Source of the DNA: Diphasiastrum complanatum
Taxonomy: Eukaryota > Streptophyta > Lycopodiopsida > Lycopodiales > Lycopodiaceae
NCBI GenBank assembly: GCA_029204225.1
Contig: CM055093.1
Coordinates: forward strand, 28,965,777 to 29,029,776
Reading direction: 5' to 3'
DNA length: 64,000 nt
The notes beneath the pieces are model-generated. The model was not told the origin of the DNA. It did not search any database and saw only the letters and a program-made list of their open reading frames with translations. The position numbers and the translations under genes are program-made. Of the stretch, positions 32,740-43,162 are shown one piece after another. The first letter of the stretch is position 1. Each line of letters opens with the position of its first letter.

Positions 32740-35700
32740 CTAATGTGGATCAAGCATTGATCTTGAGATAAGACCAAGATTAGACCTATGCTTTGAGAAG
32801 GCACTTTTGCAAAGTGGCTTTGTGAGAAGATCAGCAATACATGAAGATGTGTTGACATGTTCTAGGCTGATTTCGCCTCCAATGAGCTTTTCCCTTACAA
32901 AATGGTGTGCCACATCTATATGCTTGCTTCTTGCATGAAAAATAGGATTGTTTGCAAGAGCTTGTGCTGATATGTTGTCACATTTGATCAAGGGAAGATC
33001 ATTGATGCACTTTAGCTCCATGATTAACCTCTTGATCCAAAGCACCTCTTTAGTTGTTGTAGTGAGTGCTTTGTACTCGGCCTCACAAGATGATAGAGAT
33101 ATGGTATCCTACTTCTTTGAAAGCCAAGACACAAGATTCCTCCAAGAAAGATAGTATATGCATTAATGGACTTCCGATCCATTCTATCACTTGCAAAATC
33201 GGAATCTGAATAGCCAACAATGGTTAGATACTCATTTTTGTACAATAAACCATAATCTTGAGTAGAAGATACATATGTTAGAACTCTCTTGGCCATCTTC
33301 CAATGTTGGATCTTGGGATCTTGCATAAATTGACTCAATTTGTGCACACAATAGCTCAAATCGGGTCTAGTGATAGTAAGCCAAATTAAAGAGCCTATAG
33401 GACTCCTATAAAGTGTGATGTCCTCAAAAGGATCTTTCATCACCTTTAATAGGATCTTTTACATGTTGCTCCATGGGAGTATCTATGCCTTTACAACTTT
33501 GCATATTGAATTTTCTCAACATAGAAAAGACATATCTAGATTGACAAATAAAAGCATACTCTTCATGAAAATCAATCTCAAGGCCCAAAATTTAATGGAT
33601 CTCTCCTAGATCTTGCATTTTAAATTCTTTTCCTAATGCATCTTTGGTTTCTTGAACTAGCATCAAACAGCTTCCACTAAGAATAATGTCATCTACATAG
33701 ATTAGGAGAATGACAATATTACTACCATCAAATTTTAAGTACATAGAAGGATCATAGTCACTAAGCACAAATCCTAATGAAAGTAGAAAGTTGTTGAGTC
33801 TTGAATACCATAATCTAGGTGCTTGCTTTAAGCCATAAAGACTTCTAAATAGCAAACACACCTTAGATTTGTCCTTGATAAATCCTTGAGGCTGTTCCAT
33901 GTATACCTCCTCCTCAAGATAGCCATTCAAAAAATCGTTGGAGACATCAAGTTGAAACAGTCTCCACTTAAAAAATAAAGCAAGAGAGATTATGATTCTT
34001 ATTGTCACCATCTTTGCTACAGGAGCAAAGGTTTTTTCATGGTCAAGGCCATATATTTGTGCAAAGCCTTTAGCACATATTCTTGCCTTGTACTTGTTGA
34101 TGGAGCCATCATGATTGTACTTGATCTTGAACACCCACTTGCATCCAATGATATGCATGTAAAGTGGTGGATACACTAGCTCCCATGTGTGGTTGGTGAT
34201 CAAGGCATCATATTCAATATTCATGGCCTCATACCACTCCTTGAACATCTTTGGGCTCCTCATGAGAAACAAAATAAGCATAAGTGGAATCAAGATCCAC
34301 TTTTTTTCCTTTGTCATCATAAGTGAGCCTCTTGGGCTCGGATCTCTCCCTCATGGATCTTCTAGGAGTGAAAATCTGAGGACTTCCATCTTCAAATCTT
34401 GACTCCTCCATATGTTGATTGTCTTCAATAACAATAGGTGATAGATTTTGAGATTGCTTGATCTCGGCCCCTCCAAGATTGAACTTTTCTTCTTCATGAA
34501 AAACTACATCTCTACTATCAATTACTTTAGAGGTAGAGAGCATGTAGATTCGATAGGCTTTCTTGTTGGATGAATATCCAACCATTACTCCTTTGCTTGC
34601 ACAAGGATCATCCTTATTTCTTGTTTCCAAGGGAATATGGACAAAGCATATGCATCCAAATACTCTAAGGTGTTCAACCTTAGGTTTCTTCAAATAGAGT
34701 GCTTCATATGGTGACTTTCCACCAAGTGCAACATGAGGGAGTCTATTGCAAAGATAGTTTGAACAATTGATAGCATCACCCCAAAGGTCTTTTGGAAAAG
34801 ATGCCTCAATTTTGATGGTTTTGTCACATTCACACAGTGTTCTATTCTTTCTTTCAGCCACCCCATTTTGAGATGGCGTATATGCACAAGAAAACTCTCT
34901 TTTAATGCCTTCAAGCTCACAATAATCATGAAATTTATTGGAAGTGTACTCACCACCTCCATCACTTCTAAGAATCTTGATTTTGTAAGAAAATTGCTTT
35001 TCAACTAGATCTTTGAACTTTAGGAAATAGTCAAACACCATATATTTTGAAGCTAAAAGATATACCCAAGTAAATATAGTGAAATCATCAATGAAAGTTA
35101 CAAAGCAAGTAGCACCACCCTTGCTCTTTGAAGATGAGAAGTGCACATCCGAGTGTATGAGCTCCAATGGATGTAAAGTCTTGATAGATGACTTTGAAAA
35201 AGGCTTCTTATGAGACTTAGATATGGCACAAGCCTCACACTTGAAATTCTTGGAGATAAGATTAGGCAAGCCAATAGCTTTGGCTTTCTTGACCATGGAC
35301 ACCATAGAATTATAGTTAGGATGTCCCAACCTTCTATGCCATAGTTCCTCCAGAGACATATGAGTAGCAAAAGCACTATAACAAGAGTTAGCATACCCTT
35401 TGGGATCAAGCTTGTAGATTCCACCATATCTAGACCCAAATGCAAGGATCTCATCATGCTTCTTGATTGTACATGTATCAACATTGAAATTCACATCTAG
35501 TCCACTATCAAACAATTGCCCAACACTAATAATATTTTTTGTTAACTTGGGAACAAAAAGTACATTAGACAGAGAAAGAACCCTTGATGAAAAAAGCTTC
35601 AAGGGAATGGTCCCTATGCCTTCAATAGCACACTCATGATCATTTGTTGTGTAGATGGACTTCTTGGCTCCTTCATAAGGTGACATGGATGAAAAAGAAT

Positions 35701-35776
35701 ACTTGGAGCTACACATATGTGAGGAAGTTCCACTGTCGATATACCACGAACCATCCTTCTTGAAAGGTGATGAAGA
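32740..35776 (-). pseudogene. pol of copia element B (protease to RNase H, no gag)
   Basis: Minus strand. Protease DSGTSSHM lies near 35740, the pre-integrase zinc region LWHRRLGHPNYNSM...CEACAISKSH at 35200-35340, and the integrase core with RSDGGGEYTS and VAERKNR up to 34229. RT at 33592-34320 holds CKWVFKIKYNHDGS, WRLFQLDVSNDFLNG, LYGLKQAPRLWYS and LLIYVDDIILSG. RNase H is at 32740-33443. A TAA replaces Tyr in the EIH-ILGLEI segment at 33592, and frameshifts split RNase H near 33110. Gag and the 5' LTR are absent; the sequence is cut at about 35777 where it meets an LTR of element A. Confidence 0.9.
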
Positions 35777-35779
35777 AAA

Positions 35780-35923
35780 ATGATCAATATCTCTTAGAGT
35801 TTGCATCTTATTTTGTATGTAGATGCTGATTTTTCTACATTGGCAGGATTGTTGGTTTGCTCCTTATTGTGACCAAAGATCAGGGACATGGATTGAATAT
35901 TGAATGATCTGAAATCCTTTACA
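35780..35923 (+). repeat. Truncated 5' LTR of element A
   Basis: The last 144 bp match the ends of the LTRs at 38342, 43162 and 46041 (TGATTTTTCTACATTGGCAG through GATCTGAAATCCTTTACA). The upstream 500 bp are missing. The break lies in TGATCAATATCTC, shared by the LTR and the adjoining end of element B. Confidence 0.88.
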
Positions 35924-35935
35924 TGGTATCAGATC
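35924..35935 (+). promoter_or_regulatory. Primer binding site of element A
   Basis: TGGTATCAGATC, one mismatch from the canonical TGGTATCAGAGC used by element 1, directly after the LTR end. Confidence 0.85.
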
Positions 35936-36525
35936 TCTTGTGTTTCAAGTTTTGAAAGGATCAACCATATTTAGCAAGGATTTGGAGGAGTTACTAATGC
36001 TAGAGCATGCTAGATTGATTTCTACTAAAAAATCAGCATTTTTGCATGTGTAGAATTGATCTTTTGTAGGTCAAAACTCAATATAGGGCTATATACTTGA
36101 TCAATTCCAATTTCACACCTAGTTTACTGGAATTAGATGACTTTTGGTGCATTAGGAAGGTCTCATTGGAGTCTACAAAAAGATATATCAAGTTTCTAGA
36201 AATTGCATGTAGAATTTGAGATATTCAATTTTTTGTGATTTTGTCAAAACCCTGATTTTGATTGGATCTCTAGTTTGTGAGGTTACTAAACTTAATTTGA
36301 GTGTGTTTCAATCTTAGAAAGTGGCAAGAATCAATAGATTGAGTATAGATCATAGGTTGATCAAGAGTCCACTATTCTATGTGTTGATTTTCTAGTTAGA
36401 AGTGCTAGAAGAGATTTGAGAGGTTCCATATCTTTGTGATTTCTTCTTGAGTTCATTTGTTGACATTCAGGAGAGTACTTTGTGCATTGGAACAGGTTGA
36501 AAGAAGGATATCAGGTCACTTCAAC

Positions 36526-37688
36526 ATGGCTACAAGTGGAGGCTTTATGTTGGAGAGCAATGATAGACTTACCTCAATCAACTATTCTATTTGGAAGGTG
36601 AGGATGGAGTCCTTATTGGAGATGAATGAGTTGATGGAGATTGTTGCAGGTGTGGAGGAGAGGCCTCAAGAACCTCAAGATCAAGTGAGGTATGACAAGA
36701 GAGCTAAAAGTGCTCTACACATAATTAAGATGAATGTTACCAATGAACTTCTCAAGGAAGTTGGTAAGTGCACATCATCTTTGGAGGCTTGGGAAGCTTT
36801 GAAGAAGCATTATGAATCCAAGTCTACATCAAGAGTGCTTACTCTTAGGAGGCAAATCTTTCAAAGTTTGCAAAATAAGGAAGAGAGTACTCATGCTTTT
36901 GTTTTGAGGGTTAAGGCATTCAATGATGAGTTAGCATATATTGATGAAAGCATTAAGGAGGTAGAACTTGTTCAAGTTATATTTAATGGCTTGTTGGATG
37001 ATCATGCTAATATTGTTCAAAGTTTTTCTATTTAAAAGACTTTGCCAAGTATTGTGGATTTTCAAGAGATCTTGGTGAATGAGGAGTATAGGCTTCAATC
37101 AAGAGGAGGTGGATCTACATCGACATCTCAATATGAAGATGAAGCTATGTTCATCAAAGGCAAGTTCAAGGGCAAAGGCAAAGACAAGTGGTCTAAAGGG
37201 CAAGATCAAGGTGGGACTTCTTCTTTTGGCAAAAAGAAAGATAAGTCTAAGTTAAAATACTTTTATTGTGGAATCAAAGGGCATTTTGCAAATGAATGTT
37301 TGAAGAAGCAAAGAGTTAAAGGTAGCAAGCAAATCAACTTTACTACTAATGATGAGGATCTAGGTGGTTGTGATTCTCTTTTGATGTGTTCTTCAAGTCC
37401 AATATCAAGTGAAGGTGACAAAGATTCATGGTGGATTGATAGTGGAGCTAGTTCACACATGACTAGTCACAAGAAGTTCTTTACTTCTTTGGTCACTTAT
37501 GATGGAGCCAAGAAAGCAATTCACGTGGCCAATGGTGGTGAGTGTGTAATTAAAGGTATTGGTTCAATTCCTATTTGTCTCTCTACTAGTAGGAAATCAA
37601 GACTTGATGGTGTTCTTTACATTCCTTCACTTTCAAAGAATTTGCTAAGTGCTGGTCAAATGATAGAGAAAGGATACATGGTAAAGTT
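36526..37688 (+). pseudogene. gag-protease of element A
   Basis: Start ATG 36526 (MATSGGFMLESNDRLTS). Gag continues to TAA at 37033-37035, after which the same frame stays open from 37042 to the A' insertion. The TAA replaces the Gln of IQKTLP and is shared with A'. The zinc knuckle reads YFYCGIKGHFANEC, with the first Cys changed to Tyr. Protease WWIDSGASSHMTSH is intact. The frame is cut at VKF by the insertion of A'. The leader between the primer site and ATG is about 590 bp. Confidence 0.88.
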
Positions 37689-38342
37689 TGTGAGAGATTT
37701 CAACTAGTTTAGTCTAGTTTAGTCACATTTTGGTAAATTGTCAATAAGAGGCCAAAACTCATTTTAGACTTAGAGATAAACTTTTTGAAGTTATATTAGT
37801 TTAAAATACATTCAATAAACACTTTTGGAAAGTGTGGGAAAGTTGGTAGTCGAGTTTGAGAGAGATTCAAATTTGAACTTTGGGTACATTGAATCTAGAC
37901 CCAAAAATAGTAAGGTTTACATTTTGGAGGGAAAGCCAAGTGGCCAAATAGGGTTTGAAAACTCTATAAAAGGATGTAACTTGTGGAGAGACATATCTTC
38001 TCTCTTCTATCTCTCATTTCTTCATTATACATGGTTCTCTTTGGGTTCTACTACTCATTGGTGCACTACCTTGGTGTTATCTTGCAATTCTATGTGTAGA
38101 ATGATCATTTATTGCTATTTTCGGTTCCACACGTGTGAAATACAGTAGGGTACTGTAATTGTATGGAAAAAAAATATATTTTATGTTTTGGTTCATTTTT
38201 TATCAATATCTCTTAGAGTTTGCATCTCATTTTGTATGTAGATGCTAATTTTTCTACATTGGCAGGATTGTTGGTTTGCTCCTTATTGTAACCAAAGATT
38301 TGGGACATGGATTGGATCTTGAATGATCTGAAATCCTTCACA
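37689..38342 (+). repeat. 5' LTR of element A'
   Basis: Starts TGTGAGAG and ends CCTTCACA. TATAAAA at 37975-37981 lies in a good promoter context, with transcription expected some 30 bp downstream. CACACGTGTG lies at 38128-38137. Confidence 0.95.
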
Positions 38343-38354
38343 TGCTATTAGAGC
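38343..38354 (+). promoter_or_regulatory. Degenerate primer binding site of element A'
   Basis: TGCTATTAGAGC has two mismatches to TGGTATCAGAGC. Its position directly after the LTR makes the assignment firm, but priming may be weakened. Confidence 0.75.
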
Positions 38355-38943
38355 TCTTGTGTTTCAGGTTATGAAAGGATCAGCCATCTTTAGCAAGGAT
38401 TTGGAGGAGTTACCAATGCTAGAGCATGCTAGATTCATCTCTACTCAAAAATCAGCATTTTTCCATGTGTAGAATTGATCTTTTGTAGGTCAAAACTCAA
38501 TATAGGGTCATATACTTGATCAATTCCGATTTTACACTTGGCTTACTGGATTTAGATGATTTTTGGTGCATTAGGAAGGTCTCATTGGAGTCTACAAGAA
38601 GATATATCAAGTTTCTAGAAATTGCATGTAGAATTTGAGATATTCAATTTTTTGTGATTTTGTCAAAACTCTAATTTTGATTGGATCTCTAGTTTTTGAG
38701 GTTACTGAACTTTATTTGAGTGTGTTTCAATCTTAGTAAGTGGCAAGAATCATTAGATTGAGGATAGATCATAGGTTGATCAAGATTTCACTATTCTATG
38801 TGTTGATTTTCTAGTTAGAAGTGTTAGAAGAGATTTGAGAGGTTCCATATCTTTGTGATTTCTTCTTGACTTCATTTGTTAATATTAAAGAGAGTGCTTT
38901 GTGCATTGGAACAGGTTGAAAGAGAAGATCAGGTCACTTCAAC

Positions 38944-40160
38944 ATGGCTACAAGTGGTGGATTTATGTTGGAGAACAATGATAGGCTTACCTCAATCAAC
39001 TATTCTACTTGGAAGGTGAGGATGGAGTCCTTATTGGAGATGAATGAGTTGATGGAGATTGTTGCAGGTGTGGAGGAGAGACCTCAAGCACCTCAAGATC
39101 AAGTGAGGTATGACAAGAGAGCAAAGAAAGCTCTACACATGATTAAGATGAATGTTACCAATGAACTTCTCAAGGAAGTTGGTAAGTGCACATCATCTTT
39201 GGAGGCTTGGGAAGCTTTGAAGAAGCTTTATGAATCCAAGTCTACATCAAGAGTGCTTACTCTTAGGAGGCAAATCTTTCAAAGTTTGCAAAAGAAGGAA
39301 GAGAGTACTCATGCTTTTGTTTTGAGGGTTAAGGCATTCAATGATGAGTTAGCATGTATTGATGAAGCATTAAGGAGGTAGACCTTGTTCAAGTTATACT
39401 TAATGGCTTGTTGGATGATCATGCTAATCTTGTTCAAAGTTTTGCTATTTAAAAGACTTTGACAAGTATTGTGGATTTGCAAGAGATCTTGGTGAATGAG
39501 GAGTATAGGCTTCAATCAAGAGGAGGTGGATCTACATCGACATCTGATTATGAAGAGGAGACTATGTTCATCAAAGGCAAGTTCAAGGGCAAAGGCAAAG
39601 GCAAGTGGTCTAAAGGGCAAGATCAAGGTGAGACTTCTTCTTTTGGAAAAAAGAAAGATAAGTCTAAGTTGAAATGCTTTTATTGTGAAATCAAAGGGCA
39701 TTTTGCAAATGAATGTTTGAAGAAACAAAGAGATGAAGGTAGCAAGCAAATCAACTTTACTACTAATGATGAGGATCTAGGTGGTGGTGATTCTCTTTTG
39801 ATGTGTTCTTCAAGTCCAATATCAAGTGAAGGTGACAAAGATTCATGGTGGATTGATAGTGGAGCTAGTTCACACATGACTAGTCACAAGGAGTTCTTTA
39901 CTTCTTTGGTCACTTTTGATGGAGCCAAGAAAGCAATTCACATGGCCAATGGTGGTGAGTGTGTGATTGAAGGTATTGGTTCAATTCCTATTTGTCTCTC
40001 TACTAATAGGAAAGCAAGACTTGATGGTGTTCTTTACATTCCTTCACTTTCAAAGAATTTGCTAAGTGTTGGTCAAATGATAGAGAGAGGATACATGGTA
40101 AAGTTTGGGGGTGATGCTTGTTTCATTACAAAGGAAGAAATCTTGGTTGCTAGGGGCAAG
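38944..40160 (+). pseudogene. gag-protease of element A'
   Basis: Start ATG 38944 (MATSGGFMLENNDRLTS). A one-base deletion near 39364 shifts the frame after CIDEA. TAA at 39450-39452 is at the same site as in A. From 39459 the original frame is open again. It holds an intact CCHC knuckle (CFYCEIKGHFANEC), protease WWIDSGASSHMTSH and the link VKFGGDACFITKEEIL, to a frameshift near 40160. Expression of protease would need readthrough of TAA plus correction of the frame. Confidence 0.88.
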
Positions 40161-40189
40161 GTAGACTTTTCAAGCTTGATGCTTTTGTT

Positions 40190-41329
40190 ATGGCTAACAA
40201 AAAGGATGGAATGGAAAAGGAGATTGGTCTCAACTTTCCAAAGTTACCTTTTAGCATCAATAAGATTGGTGGATCTTATGCAAAGTCTATCAAGCTTCCT
40301 TATGCTAGATCTAGGTCAAGATCTAATATGCTTCTTGGAGATGTTCATCTTTGTGCTAACTTGGCTAGTCTTGAGGATAATGATGGTGTTTCAATGGTTC
40401 TTCATGGCAAGTGCAAGCATGCAAAAGGTAAGGAAAGAGCTAACTTCATCAATGGAGGAGAAGGTTCTTCCTTGGAGAATATTGTTGCTAATGATTTCTT
40501 TGATCATATGGAAAAGGATGTTGCTAGGTGCATGCATGAAGGAGGTGGTTCTTCTACATTCTTTTGTTATGATTCCAAGAAAGTCATTTTTCCAGCAAGT
40601 AGAGTTACATGTCTTCATAAAGAGAGTAGATCAAATGGTTCTATCAAGAGACTTAGTGAGGGAGATAGTCACAAGTCAAGAAGAAGAGAATTATGTGAAG
40701 AGTTCAAAGTAGGATGTACTTTGAATGATGTCATTGTGAATGATAGTGAGGAGAAATCATTATCATGTGAGTCATTACCTAAAACATTGAGTAGAAGTTC
40801 TTGTTTGAAAAAAGAGAGTACTTCAATCATCCTTATGTTGAAGGTACTAATCATTTTTTTCATGGCTTCTAATGTCTTTGAGGTTTCTACTTCTTATGAT
40901 GCAATCATTAAGAGGGAGTCTTATGAAGGAAAGAGCAATGAAAGATTGGTTCTTGGGAAGATCCAAGGCATGGATCTCACATCTCTTCATCAACTCAAAA
41001 GATTCTATGATTGTGAATTGATCACTCATGATCGAGATGGCAAAAGGTTGGTTGGAGAAGACTACATGGAACAAATCAAGAGGCAATTTCTTCAAGACAA
41101 GGGAGATCTCATTGGTGAGCTTATTGAGGTTTTGTATGAACTCAAGAGGGTTGGATTTCTTAGGTTTGATACTCATCTTCACATACTCTACTTCATGTTG
41201 GATGGAAAGTTTGGAATCTATCTTTTGATTTATGATGGTGACATTGGTGACATTGTTTTCACTAACCGTTATGGAAGATCGAGATCAAGCATTGATGAGA
41301 TCTTGTTGAATCTAGATCATATGTTTTGA
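40190..41329 (+). CDS. Cargo segment X of element A', unknown product
   Basis: One open frame of 379 codons. The first roughly 53 residues are a shrunken pre-integrase: IGLNFPKLP, KLPYARSRSRS and LLGDVH align with IGLPSSL, RLPYTRSISRS and LVHSDIHG of true integrases. However, the two His and two Cys of the zinc finger are lost (GGSYAKS replaces CESCALSKS). From about 40349 on, nothing resembles pol: a Lys/Ser/Glu-rich segment, a hydrophobic patch (IILMLKVLIIFFMASNVF), then DLTSLHQLKRFYDCELITHD and a hydrophobic C-terminal part. I do not recognise a family. The same segment recurs in A at 43406-44380 with frameshifts. It may be a captured gene or a non-coding filler that happens to be open. 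Confidence 0.5.
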   Translation: MANKKDGMEKEIGLNFPKLPFSINKIGGSYAKSIKLPYARSRSRSNMLLGDVHLCANLASLEDNDGVSMVLHGKCKHAKGKERANFINGGEGSSLENIVANDFFDHMEKDVARCMHEGGGSSTFFCYDSKKVIFPASRVTCLHKESRSNGSIKRLSEGDSHKSRRRELCEEFKVGCTLNDVIVNDSEEKSLSCESLPKTLSRSSCLKKESTSIILMLKVLIIFFMASNVFEVSTSYDAIIKRESYEGKSNERLVLGKIQGMDLTSLHQLKRFYDCELITHDRDGKRLVGEDYMEQIKRQFLQDKGDLIGELIEVLYELKRVGFLRFDTHLHILYFMLDGKFGIYLLIYDGDIGDIVFTNRYGRSRSSIDEILLNLDHMF

Positions 41330-41408
41330 GAGGGCGTATTTCCAGAGGTTCAGGTATGATGATATTCATATCTTTGATATCTTTGATGATCACGAGAAAG
41401 GTAAGCAA

Positions 41409-42508
41409 GTGGAAGCGACTCATTTTGCCTTACTCACATGTTTTGAAGAATTTTCTTGTGTAGATGATGCTATGCAAGTGGATATTGGTTCTCATGTTTT
41501 TCATAATGGAAAAGCAAGTAATGGATCTGGAAAACAAAGTTTTTTCAATGACTTTGATGATCAAGAGGAAGATCAAGAGGTTGGTCTCAAAGGGCTTCAA
41601 CAACAGAAAAGGAAAGGTGGCAATTTGGAGCTAGTCAAGAGCATCAAAGGAAGGTTATTTGGCAAAGATGTTATGGAATTGTTTTTTCAGATTATTGAAG
41701 ACTCAAGTAAGGTCAAAGGAGAAGCAAAGAAGTGTTGTTCAAGTTTACTTTACTTGTTCTATCTCATGTTTGAGCTATTTCATGTGGAAGTGTGCAAATT
41801 GTCAAGATATGGACAAACTAGCTACATTGTCTTGCAATACCTTATTGTTGGAGTTGTACTAGCATTCTTGGCTGGTTTTGCTGATGGAAATGAGGCTAAT
41901 GGATGCTCATTATATCACTCATCCATGATCAAGTTCTCAAATGTTGAGCTACTTGGTGCCAATACTTGGGGATTGTCAATTTTTGGTGAATTCATGGTCA
42001 TTTTCTTATGTCAAGTAGATCTTGAAGATGGACTAGTGCAACCTACTTGGTTTATGGAGTCATGTGGTGCTGGGTTTGCATCATTTATGTACTCACCTAC
42101 TCATGGATTTCCAAGGTTTGATGGTTTCTTGTGGCAAGATGGAGATGGAGGCTCATTCATGGAGTTTTATGGTGGAGACATATCAAGAAAGGACAAAGTT
42201 GGAGGACACAAGCAAGCAAATGGTCATCACTCACATTTATTGTTTGGTTCCAAAGAGTACGAAGTTTGAAACATGGAGGAATCATTTCATTCACATTCTA
42301 TTTGGTTCTTCATGTTCTAGTTATATCTTGATGTGCAAAATTGATGTAAGAAATAGTGAAGCATCCAATTTGGACACTATTCTCTATATCAATTATGAAA
42401 GATACTTTAGAACCTTAGAAAGAAGATCTATACTTAGGATGGAGATCATTCTAAAGTTGGATCAAAGTTTTATTGTTAAAACTATGTCAAAACTAGTTGA
42501 AGAGGGAG
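41409..42508 (+). other. Cargo segment Y of element A'
   Basis: An open frame of 286 codons (41409-42269) starts with a trace of pol (GKQVEATHFALLT resembles GKQVVSGNYVAFLT of integrase ends). It then follows element 1 and E: SCVDDAMQVD, NDFDDQEEDQEVGLKGLQQ, GNLELVKSIKG, LSRYGQTSYI, LVQPTWFMESCG and YSPTHGFPRFDG. Two hydrophobic segments (YIVLQYLIVGVVLAFLAGFA, and FGEFMVIFLCQV) could be membrane-spanning. After 42269 homology continues in another frame to KLVEEGV at the polypurine tract (42500-42508). There is no RT or RNase H motif. Product and function are unknown. Confidence 0.6.
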
Positions 42509-43162
42509 TGTGAGAGATTTTGACTAGTTTAGTCTAGTTTAGTCACATTTTGGTAAATTGTCAATAAGAGGCCAAAACTCATTTTAGACTTAGAGATAAA
42601 CTTTTTGAAGTTATATTAGTTTAAATTACATTCAATAAACACTTTTGAAAAGTGTGGGAAAGTTGGTAGTCGAGTTTGAGAGAGATTCAAATTTGAACTT
42701 TGGGTACATTGAATCTAGACCCAAAAATAGTAGGGTTTACATTTTGGAGGGAAAGCCAAGTGGCCAAATAAGGTTTGGAGACTCTATAAAAGGATGTAAC
42801 TCGTGGAGAGACATATCTTCTCTCTTCTATCTCTCATTTCTTCATTATATATGGTTCTCTTTGGGTTCTACTACTCATTGGTGCACTACCTTGGTGTTAT
42901 CTTGCAATTCTATGTGTAGAATGATCATTTATTGTTATTTTCGGTTTCACACGTGTGAAATACAGTAGGGTACTATAATTGTATGAACAGAAAACATATT
43001 TTATGTTTTGGTTCATTTTTTATCAATATCTCTTAGAGTTTGCATCTCATTTTGTATGTAGATGCCAATTTTTCTACATTGGCAGGATCGTTGGTTTGCT
43101 CCTTATTGTAACCAAAGATTTGGGATATGGATTGGATCTTGAATGATCTGAAATCCTTCACA
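42509..43162 (+). repeat. 3' LTR of element A'
   Basis: 654 bp, starts TGTGAGAG, ends CCTTCACA, preceded by GAAGAGGGAG. CACACGTGTG at 42948-42957 and TATAAAAGG near 42785 correspond to the 5' copy. Confidence 0.95.

Larger units (their letters stand above)
37689..43162 (+). mobile_element. Element A': cargo-bearing non-autonomous copia nested inside A
   Basis: LTRs 37689-38342 and 42509-43162 (654 bp each, about 20 differences by eye, roughly 3 percent). The flanking AAGTT at 37684-37688 is repeated at 43163-43167, a perfect 5-bp target duplication. Order: LTR, gag, protease, shortened pre-integrase, cargo X (about 40349-41329), cargo Y (about 41409-42500), polypurine tract, LTR. Everything from the integrase core to the last codons of RNase H is missing. 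The tail KLVEEGV with TGA formed by the LTR is kept. It is older than element 1, judged by LTR divergence. Confidence 0.95.

Noticed and set aside
34187-34402. Small plus-strand frames within B, D and element 1
   Set aside because: Antisense shadows of pol.
41409-42269. Cargo Y as a retroviral envelope gene
   Set aside because: It has hydrophobic segments, but there is no clear signal peptide, cleavage site or family resemblance, and it sits in place of RT and not after a complete pol. Kept only as one possibility.
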